From the NCBI GenBank assembly GCA_965228165.1, contig CBDDHB010000003.1:124001-188000 (forward strand): a DNA stretch of 64,000 nucleotides, read 5' to 3'. A model generated the notes under the pieces. That model made no database searches, had not been told where the DNA came from, and was given only the letters and a program-made list of their open reading frames with translations. Shown piece after piece: positions 28,221 through 36,671 of the stretch. Positions within the stretch are counted from its first letter, which is position 1. Every line of letters begins with the position of its first letter. Source of the DNA: Oleispirillum sp965228165. Its GTDB lineage: Bacteria; Pseudomonadota; Alphaproteobacteria; Rhodospirillales; Rhodospirillaceae. A program made the translations under genes and the position numbers.

Positions 28221-28300
28221 AGCACGGCAGGTCAGGGGCTCCGCCCCTGAACCCCGGCAAGGGGCGCAGCCCCTTGCATCCCATGAGCTTTTCTGCTCAA
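28221..28300. repeat. Short palindromic intergenic repeat, copy 4, at the border of the AT-rich island
   Basis: Only the palindromic arms are present: CAGGGGCTCCGCCCCTG and GCAAGGGGCGCAGCCCCTTGC, ending in ATCCCATGAGCTTTTCTGC. The core module that should follow is absent; AT-rich DNA begins immediately at about 28300. The island may have inserted into or replaced part of this element. Confidence 0.65.
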
Positions 28301-28440
28301 AAATCCAAAATCAAATTACGCTAGACATGAGCATATATTTACTAGAGAGATCAATTAAGTCAAAATTTGGCAATCTCGGCCATCCAATTTCCAACCAACA
28401 ATCACCTTTCATACGCCCATAAGATAAAAGAGAAATATAA
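28301..28440 (+). promoter_or_regulatory. AT-rich leader of the STAS-HATPase gene
   Basis: 140 bases of AT-rich DNA unlike the surroundings. Several sigma-70-like -10 hexamers could be drawn (for example within GAGCATATATTTAC at about 28330), so no single promoter is assigned. A 31-codon frame at 28327-28422 is present but has no supporting evidence. The ribosome binding site near AGAGAAATATAAATG is weak. Confidence 0.4.
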
Positions 28441-29678
28441 ATGCAGAACGAAAACCACATCACCGCACAAGAAGATTTCTTCATATCATGCGTCAGGGAA
28501 ACAAAGGAAAACATATTTAACCTTATAGAATTTCGAGGGTATGAAGATATAATACTTGACTTCTCTAATACATATGGATGTTTTCCAGATGCAATTCTTC
28601 CAATAATAGCCAAGATAAATAAATACCAGGACGAAGGCATTTCTTTCTCCATCATTACACCAAGGCGTGCTGGTTTACAAAGAACGTTCATTAGCTCAAA
28701 TTGGTGCCATCTAATAGATCCAGATCACTACAACGAACACAATAGCCCCAGGCACGGACAATTGCCTGCGCGCCGCTTCAAAGATGCCGAATCGCAGAAT
28801 GTCGTTGTCAATGAAGTCATGGATCACGTGCTACGAGTTGCTTCATTCCTTGAGAGGAACGATATAAAAGCACTTGAGTGGGCCGTAAATGAGATAACCG
28901 ATAACGTCATAACTCATTCATTATCAGATCACGGAGGCATAATACAACTTGTTACAAAAACAAAATCACAAGAAATCGAATTTAATGTTTCTGATTGTGG
29001 AATAGGTATCCCAGAATCACTGCGTGGTGGCCTTGGGACAAACTGGACAGACATCCAGAGCATTGAAGAATCCATTAAAGAAGGTGTGACGCGTGGTACG
29101 GGACAAGGAAACGGGCTGTTCGGCAGTTTCCAGATCGCAACCGAGAGCAAAGGTGCGTTCAGTATAAACTCAGGCCTGGCCGCCATGAGTTTATCGCGAT
29201 CCGGGAAAGTGAGGCCAGTAGAGCACGACCTAGACTGGAGGGGAACATCCATCGATTGCTGCATAAGCCTTCATCGCCCCTTGATACTTGAAAAAGCTCT
29301 GAAATTTCATGGCATGGCCCACATTCCTTTAGATTTAATCGATATAAAATATGAGAACATGGAAGGGGATGTCGTCTTCTCGATTTACCATGAAGCAAAA
29401 TCCATTGGGAGTAGACAATCTGGCCTGGAAGTCAGAAAAAAATAGAAAATCTACACCGGATAACTTGCAAGAAAGTATTTATTGACTGCTCCAGAATAGG
29501 CATTATGTCGAGTAGCTTCGCCGATGAATTATTCGCAAAGTTAATAAAATCACATCCAAATGACTTTAGCGTATGCTTCTGCATAGTTGGCATAAGTGGA
29601 GCAAACTACATGATAACAGATCGTTCTGTGACAATAAGAGCAGGGACAAATCTAGAGAATGTAATATCAAGAAAATAG
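28441..29678 (+). pseudogene. STAS-like / HATPase / STAS-like (DUF4325-type) fusion protein, interrupted by one frameshift at A7
   Basis: AT-rich codon use marks it as foreign. Residues 1-95 look like a STAS fold (EDIILDFSNTYGCFPDA, ISFSIITP). Residues 125-280 are a GHKL ATPase: N-box E151-N155 in VNEITDNVITH, G1 box DCGIGIP (D185), and G2 box GTGQGNGLFGS (219-229). After VVFSIYHEAKSIGSRQSGLE the frame stops at 29445. One added A at 29436-29442 continues as KKIENLHRITCKK, VFIDCSRIGIMSSSFADELF and on to 29678, which is a DUF4325/STAS-like domain beginning upstream of the break. Full product is about 412 residues. Partner-switching or stress sensing is inferred. It could be active if A7 is a miscall. 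Confidence 0.75.
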
Positions 29679-29688
29679 CCTATATGAT

Positions 29689-29716
29689 AAAGGCCGGAGC
29701 GAATGCCCCGGCCTTT
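29689..29716. terminator. Bidirectional terminator after the AT-rich gene and gatB
   Basis: The stem AAAGGCCGG / CCGGCCTTT with a short loop is flanked by A- and T-rich ends. It separates the island gene from the convergent gatB and marks the return to high-GC sequence. Confidence 0.85.
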
Positions 29717-29742
29717 CCTGCATCTGCATATGCGTGCGGGGG

Positions 29743-31197
29743 TCAGCCCAGCAGTTTTTTCTTGATCATCTCGTTCAAGATTCCGGGGTTGGCCTTGCCC
29801 TGCGAGGCCTTCATCGCCTGGCCGACGAACCAGCCGAGCAGTTTCTCCTTGCCCGCCTTCACCTCCGCCGCCTTGTCCGGGTTGGCGGCGATCACCTGAT
29901 CCACCACCTTTTCGATCGCGCCGGTATCGGTGACCTGTTTCAGACCCTTTTCCTCGACGATTTTCGCCGGATCGTCGCCGGTTTCGACCATGATCTCGAA
30001 CACGTCCTTGGCGATGCGGCCGGAGATCGTGTCGTTCTTGATCAGGTCCACCAGCCTGCCGATGTTTTCCGGCTTGACCGGGCTTTCGGTGATGCCTTTG
30101 CCGGTACGGTTCAAGGCGGCGAACAGGTCGCCCATCACCCAGTTGGCCACCGCCTTGGCGTCGTGGCCATCGGCGGCCGCCTCGAAGTACGCGGCGGTTT
30201 CCTTTTCCGCCACCAGCACCCCGGCGTCATAGGGCGACAGCCCGTAGTCGCCGATGAAGCGGGCCTTCTTCGCGTCGGGAAGTTCGGGCAGGCCGGCCTT
30301 GATCTCGTCCACGAACTCCTGGCTGAACTCCAGCGGCAGCAGGTCGGGGTCGGGGAAATAGCGATAGTCGTGGGCGAATTCCTTTGACCTCATCGGCCGG
30401 GTTTCGCCCTTGTTGGAATCGAACAGGCGGGTTTCCTGTTCGATGATGCCGCCCGATTCATAGACCTGGATGTGGCGCATCGCCTCGATCTCCACCGCCT
30501 GCATGACGAAGCGGACCGAGTTGACGTTCTTGATCTCGCAGCGGGTGCGCAGCGGCTCGCCGGGGTGGCGGACCGAGACGTTGACGTCGGCGCGCATGGA
30601 GCCTTCCTCCATGTTGCCGTCGCAGGTGCCGAGGTAACGCAGGATCGCCCGCAGCTTTTTCAGGTACGCCCCCGCCTCCTCCGGGCTGCGCATGTCGGGC
30701 TTGGAGACGATCTCCATCAGCGCCACGCCCGCGCGGTTCAAATCGATGAACGACTTGGTCGGGTGCTGGTCGTGCATCGACTTGCCCGCGTCGATTTCCA
30801 GATGCAGGCGTTCGATCCCGACCTCGCGGCTGGTACCGTCCTTGAGGTCGAGGATGATCGTGCCCTCGCCGACGATGGGGTGGGCGAACTGGCTGATCTG
30901 ATAGCCCAAGGGCAGATCGGCATAGAAATAGTTCTTGCGGTCGAATACCGAGCGCCGGTTGATCACGGCGTTGAGTCCCAGGCCGGTCTTCACCGCCTGA
31001 CGGATGCATTCGGCGTTGATCGTCGGCAGCATGCCGGGCATGCCGCAATCGAGGAACGCCACCTGCGCGTTGGGGTCGCCGCCGAAGGTGGCGGACGCGC
31101 CGGAGAACAGCTTGGCGTTGGAGATCACCTGGGCATGAACCTCAAGCCCGATGACCACCTCCCACGGGCCGGTTTCGCCCTGAATGATATAGCTCAT
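29743..31197 (-). CDS. gatB: Asp-tRNA(Asn)/Glu-tRNA(Gln) amidotransferase subunit B
   Basis: GatB binds the misacylated tRNA and phosphorylates its side chain, so that ammonia from GatA converts Glu-tRNA(Gln) or Asp-tRNA(Asn) to the correct amide. The signature VIGLEVHAQV, DCGMPGMLPTIN, KNYFYADLPLGYQISQ, GSMRADVNVSVR and the C-terminal YqeY-like domain (KEKLLGWFVGQAMKASQGK, NPGILNEMIKKKL) are present. Length 484 residues is normal. It starts one base after the gatA stop. Confidence 0.98.
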   Translation of the reverse strand: MSYIIQGETGPWEVVIGLEVHAQVISNAKLFSGASATFGGDPNAQVAFLDCGMPGMLPTINAECIRQAVKTGLGLNAVINRRSVFDRKNYFYADLPLGYQISQFAHPIVGEGTIILDLKDGTSREVGIERLHLEIDAGKSMHDQHPTKSFIDLNRAGVALMEIVSKPDMRSPEEAGAYLKKLRAILRYLGTCDGNMEEGSMRADVNVSVRHPGEPLRTRCEIKNVNSVRFVMQAVEIEAMRHIQVYESGGIIEQETRLFDSNKGETRPMRSKEFAHDYRYFPDPDLLPLEFSQEFVDEIKAGLPELPDAKKARFIGDYGLSPYDAGVLVAEKETAAYFEAAADGHDAKAVANWVMGDLFAALNRTGKGITESPVKPENIGRLVDLIKNDTISGRIAKDVFEIMVETGDDPAKIVEEKGLKQVTDTGAIEKVVDQVIAANPDKAAEVKAGKEKLLGWFVGQAMKASQGKANPGILNEMIKKKLLG

Positions 31198-31198
31198 C

Positions 31199-32698
31199 TT
31201 ACTTGCCTCCCCGCAGCAGCGTCGGCACGGCGGAGAATCCCGCCGCTTTCTCCATCACCTGCGCGGTGCGCAGGACGGTTTCCTCGTCGAAGGGACGACC
31301 GATCAGTTGCAGGCCGAGCGGCAAACCCCGCTGCGACAACCCGCCGGGGAGAGACAGACCGGGCAGACCGGCCAGGGATGCGGGCACGGTGAACACGTCG
31401 TTCAGGTACATGGTGATCGGGTCCACCTTGGCTCCGCCCTCGACCGGGAAGGGATCGGACGGCGCGGTGGGGGTCAGGATCACGTCCACGGCCTTGAACG
31501 CCTGCCGGAAGTCGTCGGCGATCAGGGCGCGCACCTTCTGCGCCTTCAGGTAATAGGCGTCGTAGTACCCGGCGGAGAGCACGTAGGTGCCGATCAGGAT
31601 GCGGCGCTTCACTTCCTTGCCGAAGCCCTGGGCGCGGGTCTTCATGTACATCTCGTCCAGGCTGCCGTCGGCGCCCGCGCGCAGGCCATAACGCACGCCG
31701 TCATAGCGGGCGAGGTTCGACGAGGCCTCCGCCGGGGCGATGATGTAGTAGGTCGCCAGCGCCTTGTCGGTATGCGGCAGAGAGATATCCACCACCGTCG
31801 CGCCCGCGTCCTTCAGCCAGGTGATCCCCTGATCCCACAGCGCGGCGATTTCCGAATTCAGGCCATCCGGCCGGTATTCCTTCGGAATGCCGACCTTGAG
31901 CCCCCGGATGTCGCCGGTGAGCGCCTTGGCGAAGTCGGGCAGCGGCACGTCGGCCGAGGTGCTGTCCTTGGGGTCGAACCCCGCCATCTGCCCCAGCATG
32001 ATCGCCGCGTCCTCGACGGTGCGGGCCATCGGCCCCGCCTGGTCCAGCGACGAGGCGAAGGCGACGATGCCCCAGCGCGAGCAGCGGCCATAGGTCGGCT
32101 TCAAGCCGACGATGCCGGTGAAGGCGGCGGGCTGGCGGATCGAGCCGCCGGTATCGGTGCCGGTGGCGGCGACGCACAGACGGGCGGAAACCGCCGCCGC
32201 CGAGCCGCCGGAGGAACCGCCGGGAACCAACGCCGCATCGTCATCCTCGGCCCGCCAGGGGCTGATCACGTTGCCGTAGGCCGAAGTGATGTTGGCCGAG
32301 CCCATGGCGAACTCGTCCAGGTTGGTCTTGCCCAGCATCACCGCGCCGCCGTCGCGCAACTTGGCGGAGACGGTGGATTCGTACTGGGGCTTGAAGCCTT
32401 CCAGGATTTTCGACGCGGCGGTGGTCTGCACCCCTTCGGTACAGAACAGATCCTTGATCGCCACCGGAGCGCCATCCATCGGCCCCTTGACGTCGCCCTT
32501 GGCGCGGCGCGCGTCGGAAGCCTTGGCGCGGGTGAGCGCCACCTCCGGACAGGCGACGATATAGGCGTTCAGATCCTTGCGGGCGTCCATCGCCGCCAGA
32601 TAGGCCTCGGTCAGTTCGACCGAGGTGAAATCGCCCTTGGCCAGCCCGTCGCGGACCTTGGCCAGGGTCAGGGAGGTCAGTTCGGTCATCGCGCTCAC
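31199..32698 (-). CDS. gatA: Asp-tRNA(Asn)/Glu-tRNA(Gln) amidotransferase subunit A
   Basis: The amidase subunit, which releases ammonia from glutamine. The amidase signature GGSSGGSAAAVSARL contains the catalytic serines, the Lys is in APVAIKDLFCT, and GTDTGGSIRQPAAFTG and KPTYGRCSRWGIVAFASSLD complete the pocket. Length is 499 residues. Two in-frame starts, 32698 and 32689, are close. The first overlaps the gatC stop by four bases, which fits translational coupling in gatC-gatA-gatB. Confidence 0.98.
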   Translation of the reverse strand: MSAMTELTSLTLAKVRDGLAKGDFTSVELTEAYLAAMDARKDLNAYIVACPEVALTRAKASDARRAKGDVKGPMDGAPVAIKDLFCTEGVQTTAASKILEGFKPQYESTVSAKLRDGGAVMLGKTNLDEFAMGSANITSAYGNVISPWRAEDDDAALVPGGSSGGSAAAVSARLCVAATGTDTGGSIRQPAAFTGIVGLKPTYGRCSRWGIVAFASSLDQAGPMARTVEDAAIMLGQMAGFDPKDSTSADVPLPDFAKALTGDIRGLKVGIPKEYRPDGLNSEIAALWDQGITWLKDAGATVVDISLPHTDKALATYYIIAPAEASSNLARYDGVRYGLRAGADGSLDEMYMKTRAQGFGKEVKRRILIGTYVLSAGYYDAYYLKAQKVRALIADDFRQAFKAVDVILTPTAPSDPFPVEGGAKVDPITMYLNDVFTVPASLAGLPGLSLPGGLSQRGLPLGLQLIGRPFDEETVLRTAQVMEKAAGFSAVPTLLRGGK

Positions 32699-32982
32699 TC
32701 CACCACCTTCGGCACCAGGAAATAGCCGTCCGCCGCGTCGGGAGCATTGGCCAGAACCTTGTCCGGCATGCCGCCGTCGGTGACCGCGTCCTCGCGCCAG
32801 AACAGCTTGGTCTCGGAGACCGAGGCCAGCGGCGCGACGCCGTCGGTGTTCACCTGCGCGAGTTGCTCCACCCAGCCCAGAATGCCGTTGATTTCATGGG
32901 CGAGCCCGTCCAGGTCCGCCTCGGGGATTTCCAATCGCGCCAGAAATCCGATCTTTCTGACTGTGGCCTTGTCCAGCGACAT
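32695..32982 (-). CDS. gatC: Asp-tRNA(Asn)/Glu-tRNA(Gln) amidotransferase subunit C
   Basis: A small subunit that wraps around and stabilises GatA-GatB. MSLDKATVRKIGFLARLEIP, INGILGWVEQLAQVNTDGV, and the C-terminal DAVTDGGMPDKVLANAPD and YFLVPKVVE are typical; the product is 95 residues. The start at 32982 is chosen over 33039 because it matches family N-termini and GGAGA lies 12 bases upstream. First gene of the operon; the divergent ruvX remnant lies 86 bases away. Confidence 0.96.
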   Translation of the reverse strand: MSLDKATVRKIGFLARLEIPEADLDGLAHEINGILGWVEQLAQVNTDGVAPLASVSETKLFWREDAVTDGGMPDKVLANAPDAADGYFLVPKVVE

Positions 32983-33068
32983 GGGATATCTGTCTCCATA
33001 GAGTCTCGTCGCGCGCATGCGCTTGGGCAGGCTTAGCAAACGATGCGCGCGCGCGCAACCGCCGCCCC

Positions 33069-33404
33069 ATGATGCAAGGGCTTTTTCCGATGATCTGCCG
33101 CTCCATCGAAGAGTTCGCCGCCGCCCGCTCGCGCGAGGCGGTGGGGGTGATTTATGGCCTGCCGCTGCAAATGGACGGAGCCGAGGGCGAACGCGCCGAG
33201 GCCACCCGCCGCTTCGCCGGGTACGTGGCGGCGGCCTGGGATGCCCCCGCGTTTTTCTGGGACGAACGCCTGTCCACCGCCGCGGTGGAACGCATCCTGA
33301 TCGGCGAGGCCGACCTCTCCCGCGCCCGCCGCAAGCAGGTGGTGGACAAATCCGCCGCCGCCTTCATCCTGCAAGGCGCGCTCGACCGCCTGCGGATGCT
33401 GTAA
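33069..33404 (+). pseudogene. ruvX: RuvX/YqgF family nuclease lacking its N-terminal third
   Basis: The 111-residue frame matches the last two thirds of RuvX: VGVIYGLPLQMDGAEGERAE, FWDERLSTAAVERIL and DKSAAAFILQGALDRL. Normal proteins (about 150 residues) begin with a strand containing a catalytic Asp and a GTKTIG-type motif, about 40 residues before this point. That part is absent, and the 86-base gap to gatC is too short to hold it in any frame. Location beside gatC is the usual one, so this is the native gene with its 5' end deleted. The product, if made, should lack the first active-site acid. Confidence 0.75.
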
Positions 33405-33600
33405 AACCGGGCCAGGAGCCCCGCCCCTGGGCCCCTTTGATCCCATAAATTCTGGTTTTTGCGCATAGCGCGATAAAACCGTCACGCTACGTGATGGTTG
33501 ACTGCCGCTGACGCGGCGAAAAAAATTAAGGGGTCTGGGGCCCAAGGCCCCAGCGGGGACCGGGGTGGAACCCCGGCCTGGTTTTTCCGGCGCGACCAGT
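33405..33600. repeat. Modular palindromic intergenic repeat, copy 5
   Basis: The copy follows ruvX. It contains CAGGAGCCCCGCCCCTG, ATCCCATAAATTCTGG, and the core module (TTTTTGCGCATAGCGCGATA, ACCGTCACGCTACGTGATGG, TGCCGCTGACGCGGCGAAAA). It ends in the palindromes GGGGCCCAAGGCCCC and CCGGGGTGGAACCCCGGCC with a T-run. Orientation is the same as copy 1. Confidence 0.8.
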
Positions 33601-33663
33601 CAAAGTTCCCTTCTTGTTCCCCGCCTCAAGCCCGGCTAGAGTGGCGGAGAGGGAGGATGCGGC

Positions 33664-34152
33664 ATGCGGACATCGGGCACGGTTGCGACGGTTCTGATTT
33701 TTCTGCTCGGCATCGCGGCGGCGCAGGCGGCGGAGACCTATCCCTCCGAGGTCCGTACCATCACCGCCACCTCCGCCACCTCGTCCTGCATCGGCGCCCC
33801 CAAGACCCCGGTCTGCGCGGTGGAAACCTTCCGCGCGTGCGACGTTCGCCTCGACATCGGTTTTTGTCATCGCGTCGGCGTCGGCTTGGAACACGATTTT
33901 TTCTTGCCGGAAATCCAACAAGACCTTCGCTATCGCATCCTTTCCATGCGCATCCTCCGCCCCAGGGATATTCCGGCCGAATTCCGCGATACCTATTGGA
34001 TGAAGCCGGGATATGCGGAAATCGTCCTTCTCGAACTCCCCGACTCTATCCGAGGGACTTGCCCGGAGGGATGCAAATACGATTATGTCGCCCGCCCCCT
34101 GAACGGTGAGTGGCAGATCGTCGCATGGTCAGCGTGGGGTATCGACGATTAA
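33664..34152 (+). CDS. Secreted cysteine-containing protein of unknown function
   Basis: A 162-residue product with a signal peptide (MRTSGTVATVLIFLLGIAAA, cleavage after AQA). The mature part has six cysteines (SSCIG, PVCAV, RACDV, GFCHR, GTCPE, EGCKY), consistent with periplasmic disulfides. It has an aromatic C-terminus (VAWSAWGIDD). GGGAGGATGCGGC precedes the ATG, a good ribosome binding site. I do not recognise the family. Its last codons overlap the convergent M23 gene by four bases. Confidence 0.75.
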   Translation: MRTSGTVATVLIFLLGIAAAQAAETYPSEVRTITATSATSSCIGAPKTPVCAVETFRACDVRLDIGFCHRVGVGLEHDFFLPEIQQDLRYRILSMRILRPRDIPAEFRDTYWMKPGYAEIVLLELPDSIRGTCPEGCKYDYVARPLNGEWQIVAWSAWGIDD

Positions 34153-35066
34153 CGGCCCCCGATCCACCTGTCGATCACCGGTTTGGGATCGATCTTCTTT
34201 CCGTTCTCCTCGACCTCGAAATGGATGTGGTTCTGCATGCCGGGGTCTTTCGACGCCCGGTCCTGCACCGTGCCGATAGCGGTGCCCGGCGCCACCCGAT
34301 CGCCGTTCCTGACCAACGGGTTTCCGTTCGCATCCTTAGCCGCGACGTAATAGAGGTCATAGGAACGTCCGTCGTCGCCGATCACCCGGATGTTGGTGAA
34401 CTTCCCGGCCAGCGGATGACCGGAACTATAACTGTCGCGAATTTCTATGCGTCCCCAGACCGGACTGGTAACCGGGGCTCCCGCTTTCGCCACGATGTCC
34501 ACGCCCTGATGCTTGCGAATGGAACCATCCGGATTTCTGCGTCGATCGCCAAAAAAGGCACCACCCTTTTTATCATCCCGGTACTTCGGTTCCGGGATCG
34601 GGCTTTTCGGCCGATCGGGTTCATGCCCCTTGTATCCGCCGCCGCCTACGGCAGAAAGACCGTCGTGAATCCGCCCGCGCGCTTGGTTTCCGCCGCCACC
34701 GGGGGCGGTGCGGTCGTAGGCGGAGACATGGTGTCCGTCGCGAGTATGTTGCCGCACGTGCACCGTACCGCCGTTTCCCCCGCTGCCGCTCGGATCGAAG
34801 GGCGTCACGTCCTCGGGTCGGATCGCGGGGTCGGCGATCTCGGTTCGCCCCGTTGCGTCGGCCCGCGCCTCGCCGGGATAGGCATGCCGATACAATTCAC
34901 TGACATGGTCGCGCAGCCTGCCGTCGACGGGATCGGAATAAAGCGGATGCTCCATCAGCGAACGCAGGCGTTCGTCCACCGTCTCACCCCTGGGAACGAT
35001 GGAGAAGCCGCCGTCCGCATGTTCCGCCGTATTGGATGCTGACGATCTTCGTACCTTTCTGGGCAT
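34149..35066 (-). CDS. M23-family metallopeptidase-like protein without a signal peptide
   Basis: A 305-residue protein. The C-terminal domain is an M23/LytM peptidase: zinc ligands as H-x3-D in KHQGVDIVAKAG and H-x-H in NHIHFEVEENG, with the expected GDRVAPGTAIGTV between. The N-terminal 110 residues contain no signal peptide or membrane helix. A central segment rich in Gly, His and Arg follows (HVRQHTRDGHHVSAYDRTAP). GGAGG precedes the ATG at 35066. Without export it is unlikely to be an ordinary wall hydrolase. It may be released by lysis, carried by a secretion device, or be a phage-type wall-cutting component; none of these is shown here. Confidence 0.8.
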   Translation of the reverse strand: MPRKVRRSSASNTAEHADGGFSIVPRGETVDERLRSLMEHPLYSDPVDGRLRDHVSELYRHAYPGEARADATGRTEIADPAIRPEDVTPFDPSGSGGNGGTVHVRQHTRDGHHVSAYDRTAPGGGGNQARGRIHDGLSAVGGGGYKGHEPDRPKSPIPEPKYRDDKKGGAFFGDRRRNPDGSIRKHQGVDIVAKAGAPVTSPVWGRIEIRDSYSSGHPLAGKFTNIRVIGDDGRSYDLYYVAAKDANGNPLVRNGDRVAPGTAIGTVQDRASKDPGMQNHIHFEVEENGKKIDPKPVIDRWIGGR

Positions 35067-35381
35067 GACAATCCTCCGGATTGGTAAAAGATGGGAATAC
35101 CCTAACGAAATTTCCCCTTCCACGCAAGTAAAGATAACGAATATCGGCATTTCGTTTTCTGCGCCTCCGGAAACCAGGCCGGGCTCCGCCCGGTTCCGGC
35201 AAGGGCCGAGAGGCCCTTGCATCCCATTTCTTATTTTTCGCCGCACCAGCGGCCATCGACCGTCACGCGGCGAAAAAATGGGGGCGCGGGGGACCGAGTC
35301 CCCCGCAATGTTTTGTTTTTCCAGGTACTGCCGGTTTCTGCTAGAAACGGACGAGCCCTGAAGCCCTGGGAGAGTCTTCCC
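35067..35381. repeat. Divergent spacer containing modular repeat, copy 6
   Basis: Bases 35067-35155 are moderately AT-rich and probably hold the promoter of the M23-like gene. Bases 35160-35330 are repeat: CAGGCCGGGCTCCGCCCGG, GCAAGGGCCGAGAGGCCCTTGC, ATCCCATTTCTTATTTTTCG and a shortened core (CGCCGCACCAGCGGC, CCGTCACGCGGCG). The hairpin GCGGGGGACCGAGTCCCCCGC with a following T-run ends it. The core has lost its first half. Confidence 0.75.
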
Positions 35382-36671
35382 GTGAACGCCATTTTCTTCG
35401 CCATCGTCGCGATTTCCTTCGCCGTCGCCGGATACCGCCACGTCCTGGCCCCATCCGGCCTGGCGGCGGGAACCTCGCCGATGGAGGTTCTGGGCGTCGC
35501 GGCGATCGAGGGCGCGACCGGCGCGGTGACCCTTTCCCTGGGACTGGTCGGGGTGATGACCCTGTTCCTCGGCCTGATGAAGGTGGCCGAGGCGGGAGGA
35601 CTGCTCGCCGCCATCGCCCGTCTGGTGCGCCCGCTGATGGTGCGCCTGTTCCCCGACGTGCCCGCCGATCATCCGGCGATGGGCGCGATGATCATGAACC
35701 TGTCGGCCAACGCTCTCGGCCTGGGCAACGTCGCGACGCCCTTCGGCATCCGTGCGATGCAGCAGTTGGACCGCCTGAACCCGAACAAGGGCACCGCCAC
35801 CGACGCCATGGTGCTGTTCCTGGCGATCAACACCTCGTCGGTCACCCTGTTGCCCACCGGCGTGGTGGCCTTGCGTGCCGCCGCCGGATCGACCGACCCG
35901 GCGGGAATCGTTTCCACCACCCTGTTCGCCACCATCTGCTCGACCACCATCGCCATCCTGGGCGCCCTGTTCTATCGCCGCTTCTTCCCCGGCGGAGCCT
36001 CGGTCAGCGGCCTCCCCGAGGCGGAGCCCACCACCGACCAAGCCGCCCCTCCCGTTCCCGAGGAAACCGGGGCCGCTCCGCTCTGGGCCTCCGCCCTGGC
36101 GCTCGGCGCGATTTTCCTGATGGTTCCGGTCACCATCGTCTGGGGCAAGGCGATCGCGCCCTGGATCGTGCCGGGGCTGATGATGGCGTTCCTCGGCTAT
36201 GGCCTGGCGAGGAAGGTTCCGGTCTACGAGATCTTCGTCGAAGGCGCCAAGGACGGCTTCCAGGTGGCGGTACGGATCATCCCCTTCCTGGTGGCGATCC
36301 TGACCGCCGTCGCGATGTTCCGCGCCAGCGGCGCGATGGATTTGCTGATTTCCCCGCTGGGGCGGATCACCGGCCTGTTCGGCCTTCCGGCGGAGGCCTT
36401 GCCGATGGCGCTGTTGCGTCCGCTCTCCGGCTCCGGCGCGTTCGGCATCATGGCGGCGATCCTGAACGATCCGGCGTTCGGCCCGGACAGCTACGTCGGC
36501 TATCTGGTTTCCACGTTGCAAGGATCGACCGAAACCACCTTCTATGTCGTCGCGGTCTATTTCGGCGCGGTGCAGGTCAAACGCATGCGTCACGCCCTGT
36601 GGGCGGCGCTGACCGCCGACGCGGCGGGAATCGCGGCGGCGGTGTTCATCTGCAACCTGATTTACGGCTGA
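35382..36671 (+). CDS. Fused SpmA/SpmB-type nucleoside-recognition (Gate) membrane protein
   Basis: A 429-residue membrane protein with about nine to ten hydrophobic segments. The first half matches SpmA (MIMNLSANALGLGNVATPFG, MVLFLAINTSSVTLLPTGV). The second half matches SpmB (IIPFLVAILTAVAMFRASGA, PLSGSGAFGIMAAIL, STLQGSTETTFYVVAVYFG). The linker around residues 215-235 is Pro/Glu-rich. The start is GTG 35382 with GGGAGAG upstream. In Bacillus the two proteins aid spore dehydration; fused versions occur in non-sporing bacteria, where the substrate is unknown. The 3' end overlaps the convergent GNAT gene by ten bases. Confidence 0.9.
   Translation: MNAIFFAIVAISFAVAGYRHVLAPSGLAAGTSPMEVLGVAAIEGATGAVTLSLGLVGVMTLFLGLMKVAEAGGLLAAIARLVRPLMVRLFPDVPADHPAMGAMIMNLSANALGLGNVATPFGIRAMQQLDRLNPNKGTATDAMVLFLAINTSSVTLLPTGVVALRAAAGSTDPAGIVSTTLFATICSTTIAILGALFYRRFFPGGASVSGLPEAEPTTDQAAPPVPEETGAAPLWASALALGAIFLMVPVTIVWGKAIAPWIVPGLMMAFLGYGLARKVPVYEIFVEGAKDGFQVAVRIIPFLVAILTAVAMFRASGAMDLLISPLGRITGLFGLPAEALPMALLRPLSGSGAFGIMAAILNDPAFGPDSYVGYLVSTLQGSTETTFYVVAVYFGAVQVKRMRHALWAALTADAAGIAAAVFICNLIYG

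Noticed and set aside
28327..28422. 31-codon frame at the left of the AT-rich island
   Set aside because: No ribosome binding site, no recognisable domain, and AT-rich noise readily gives such a frame.
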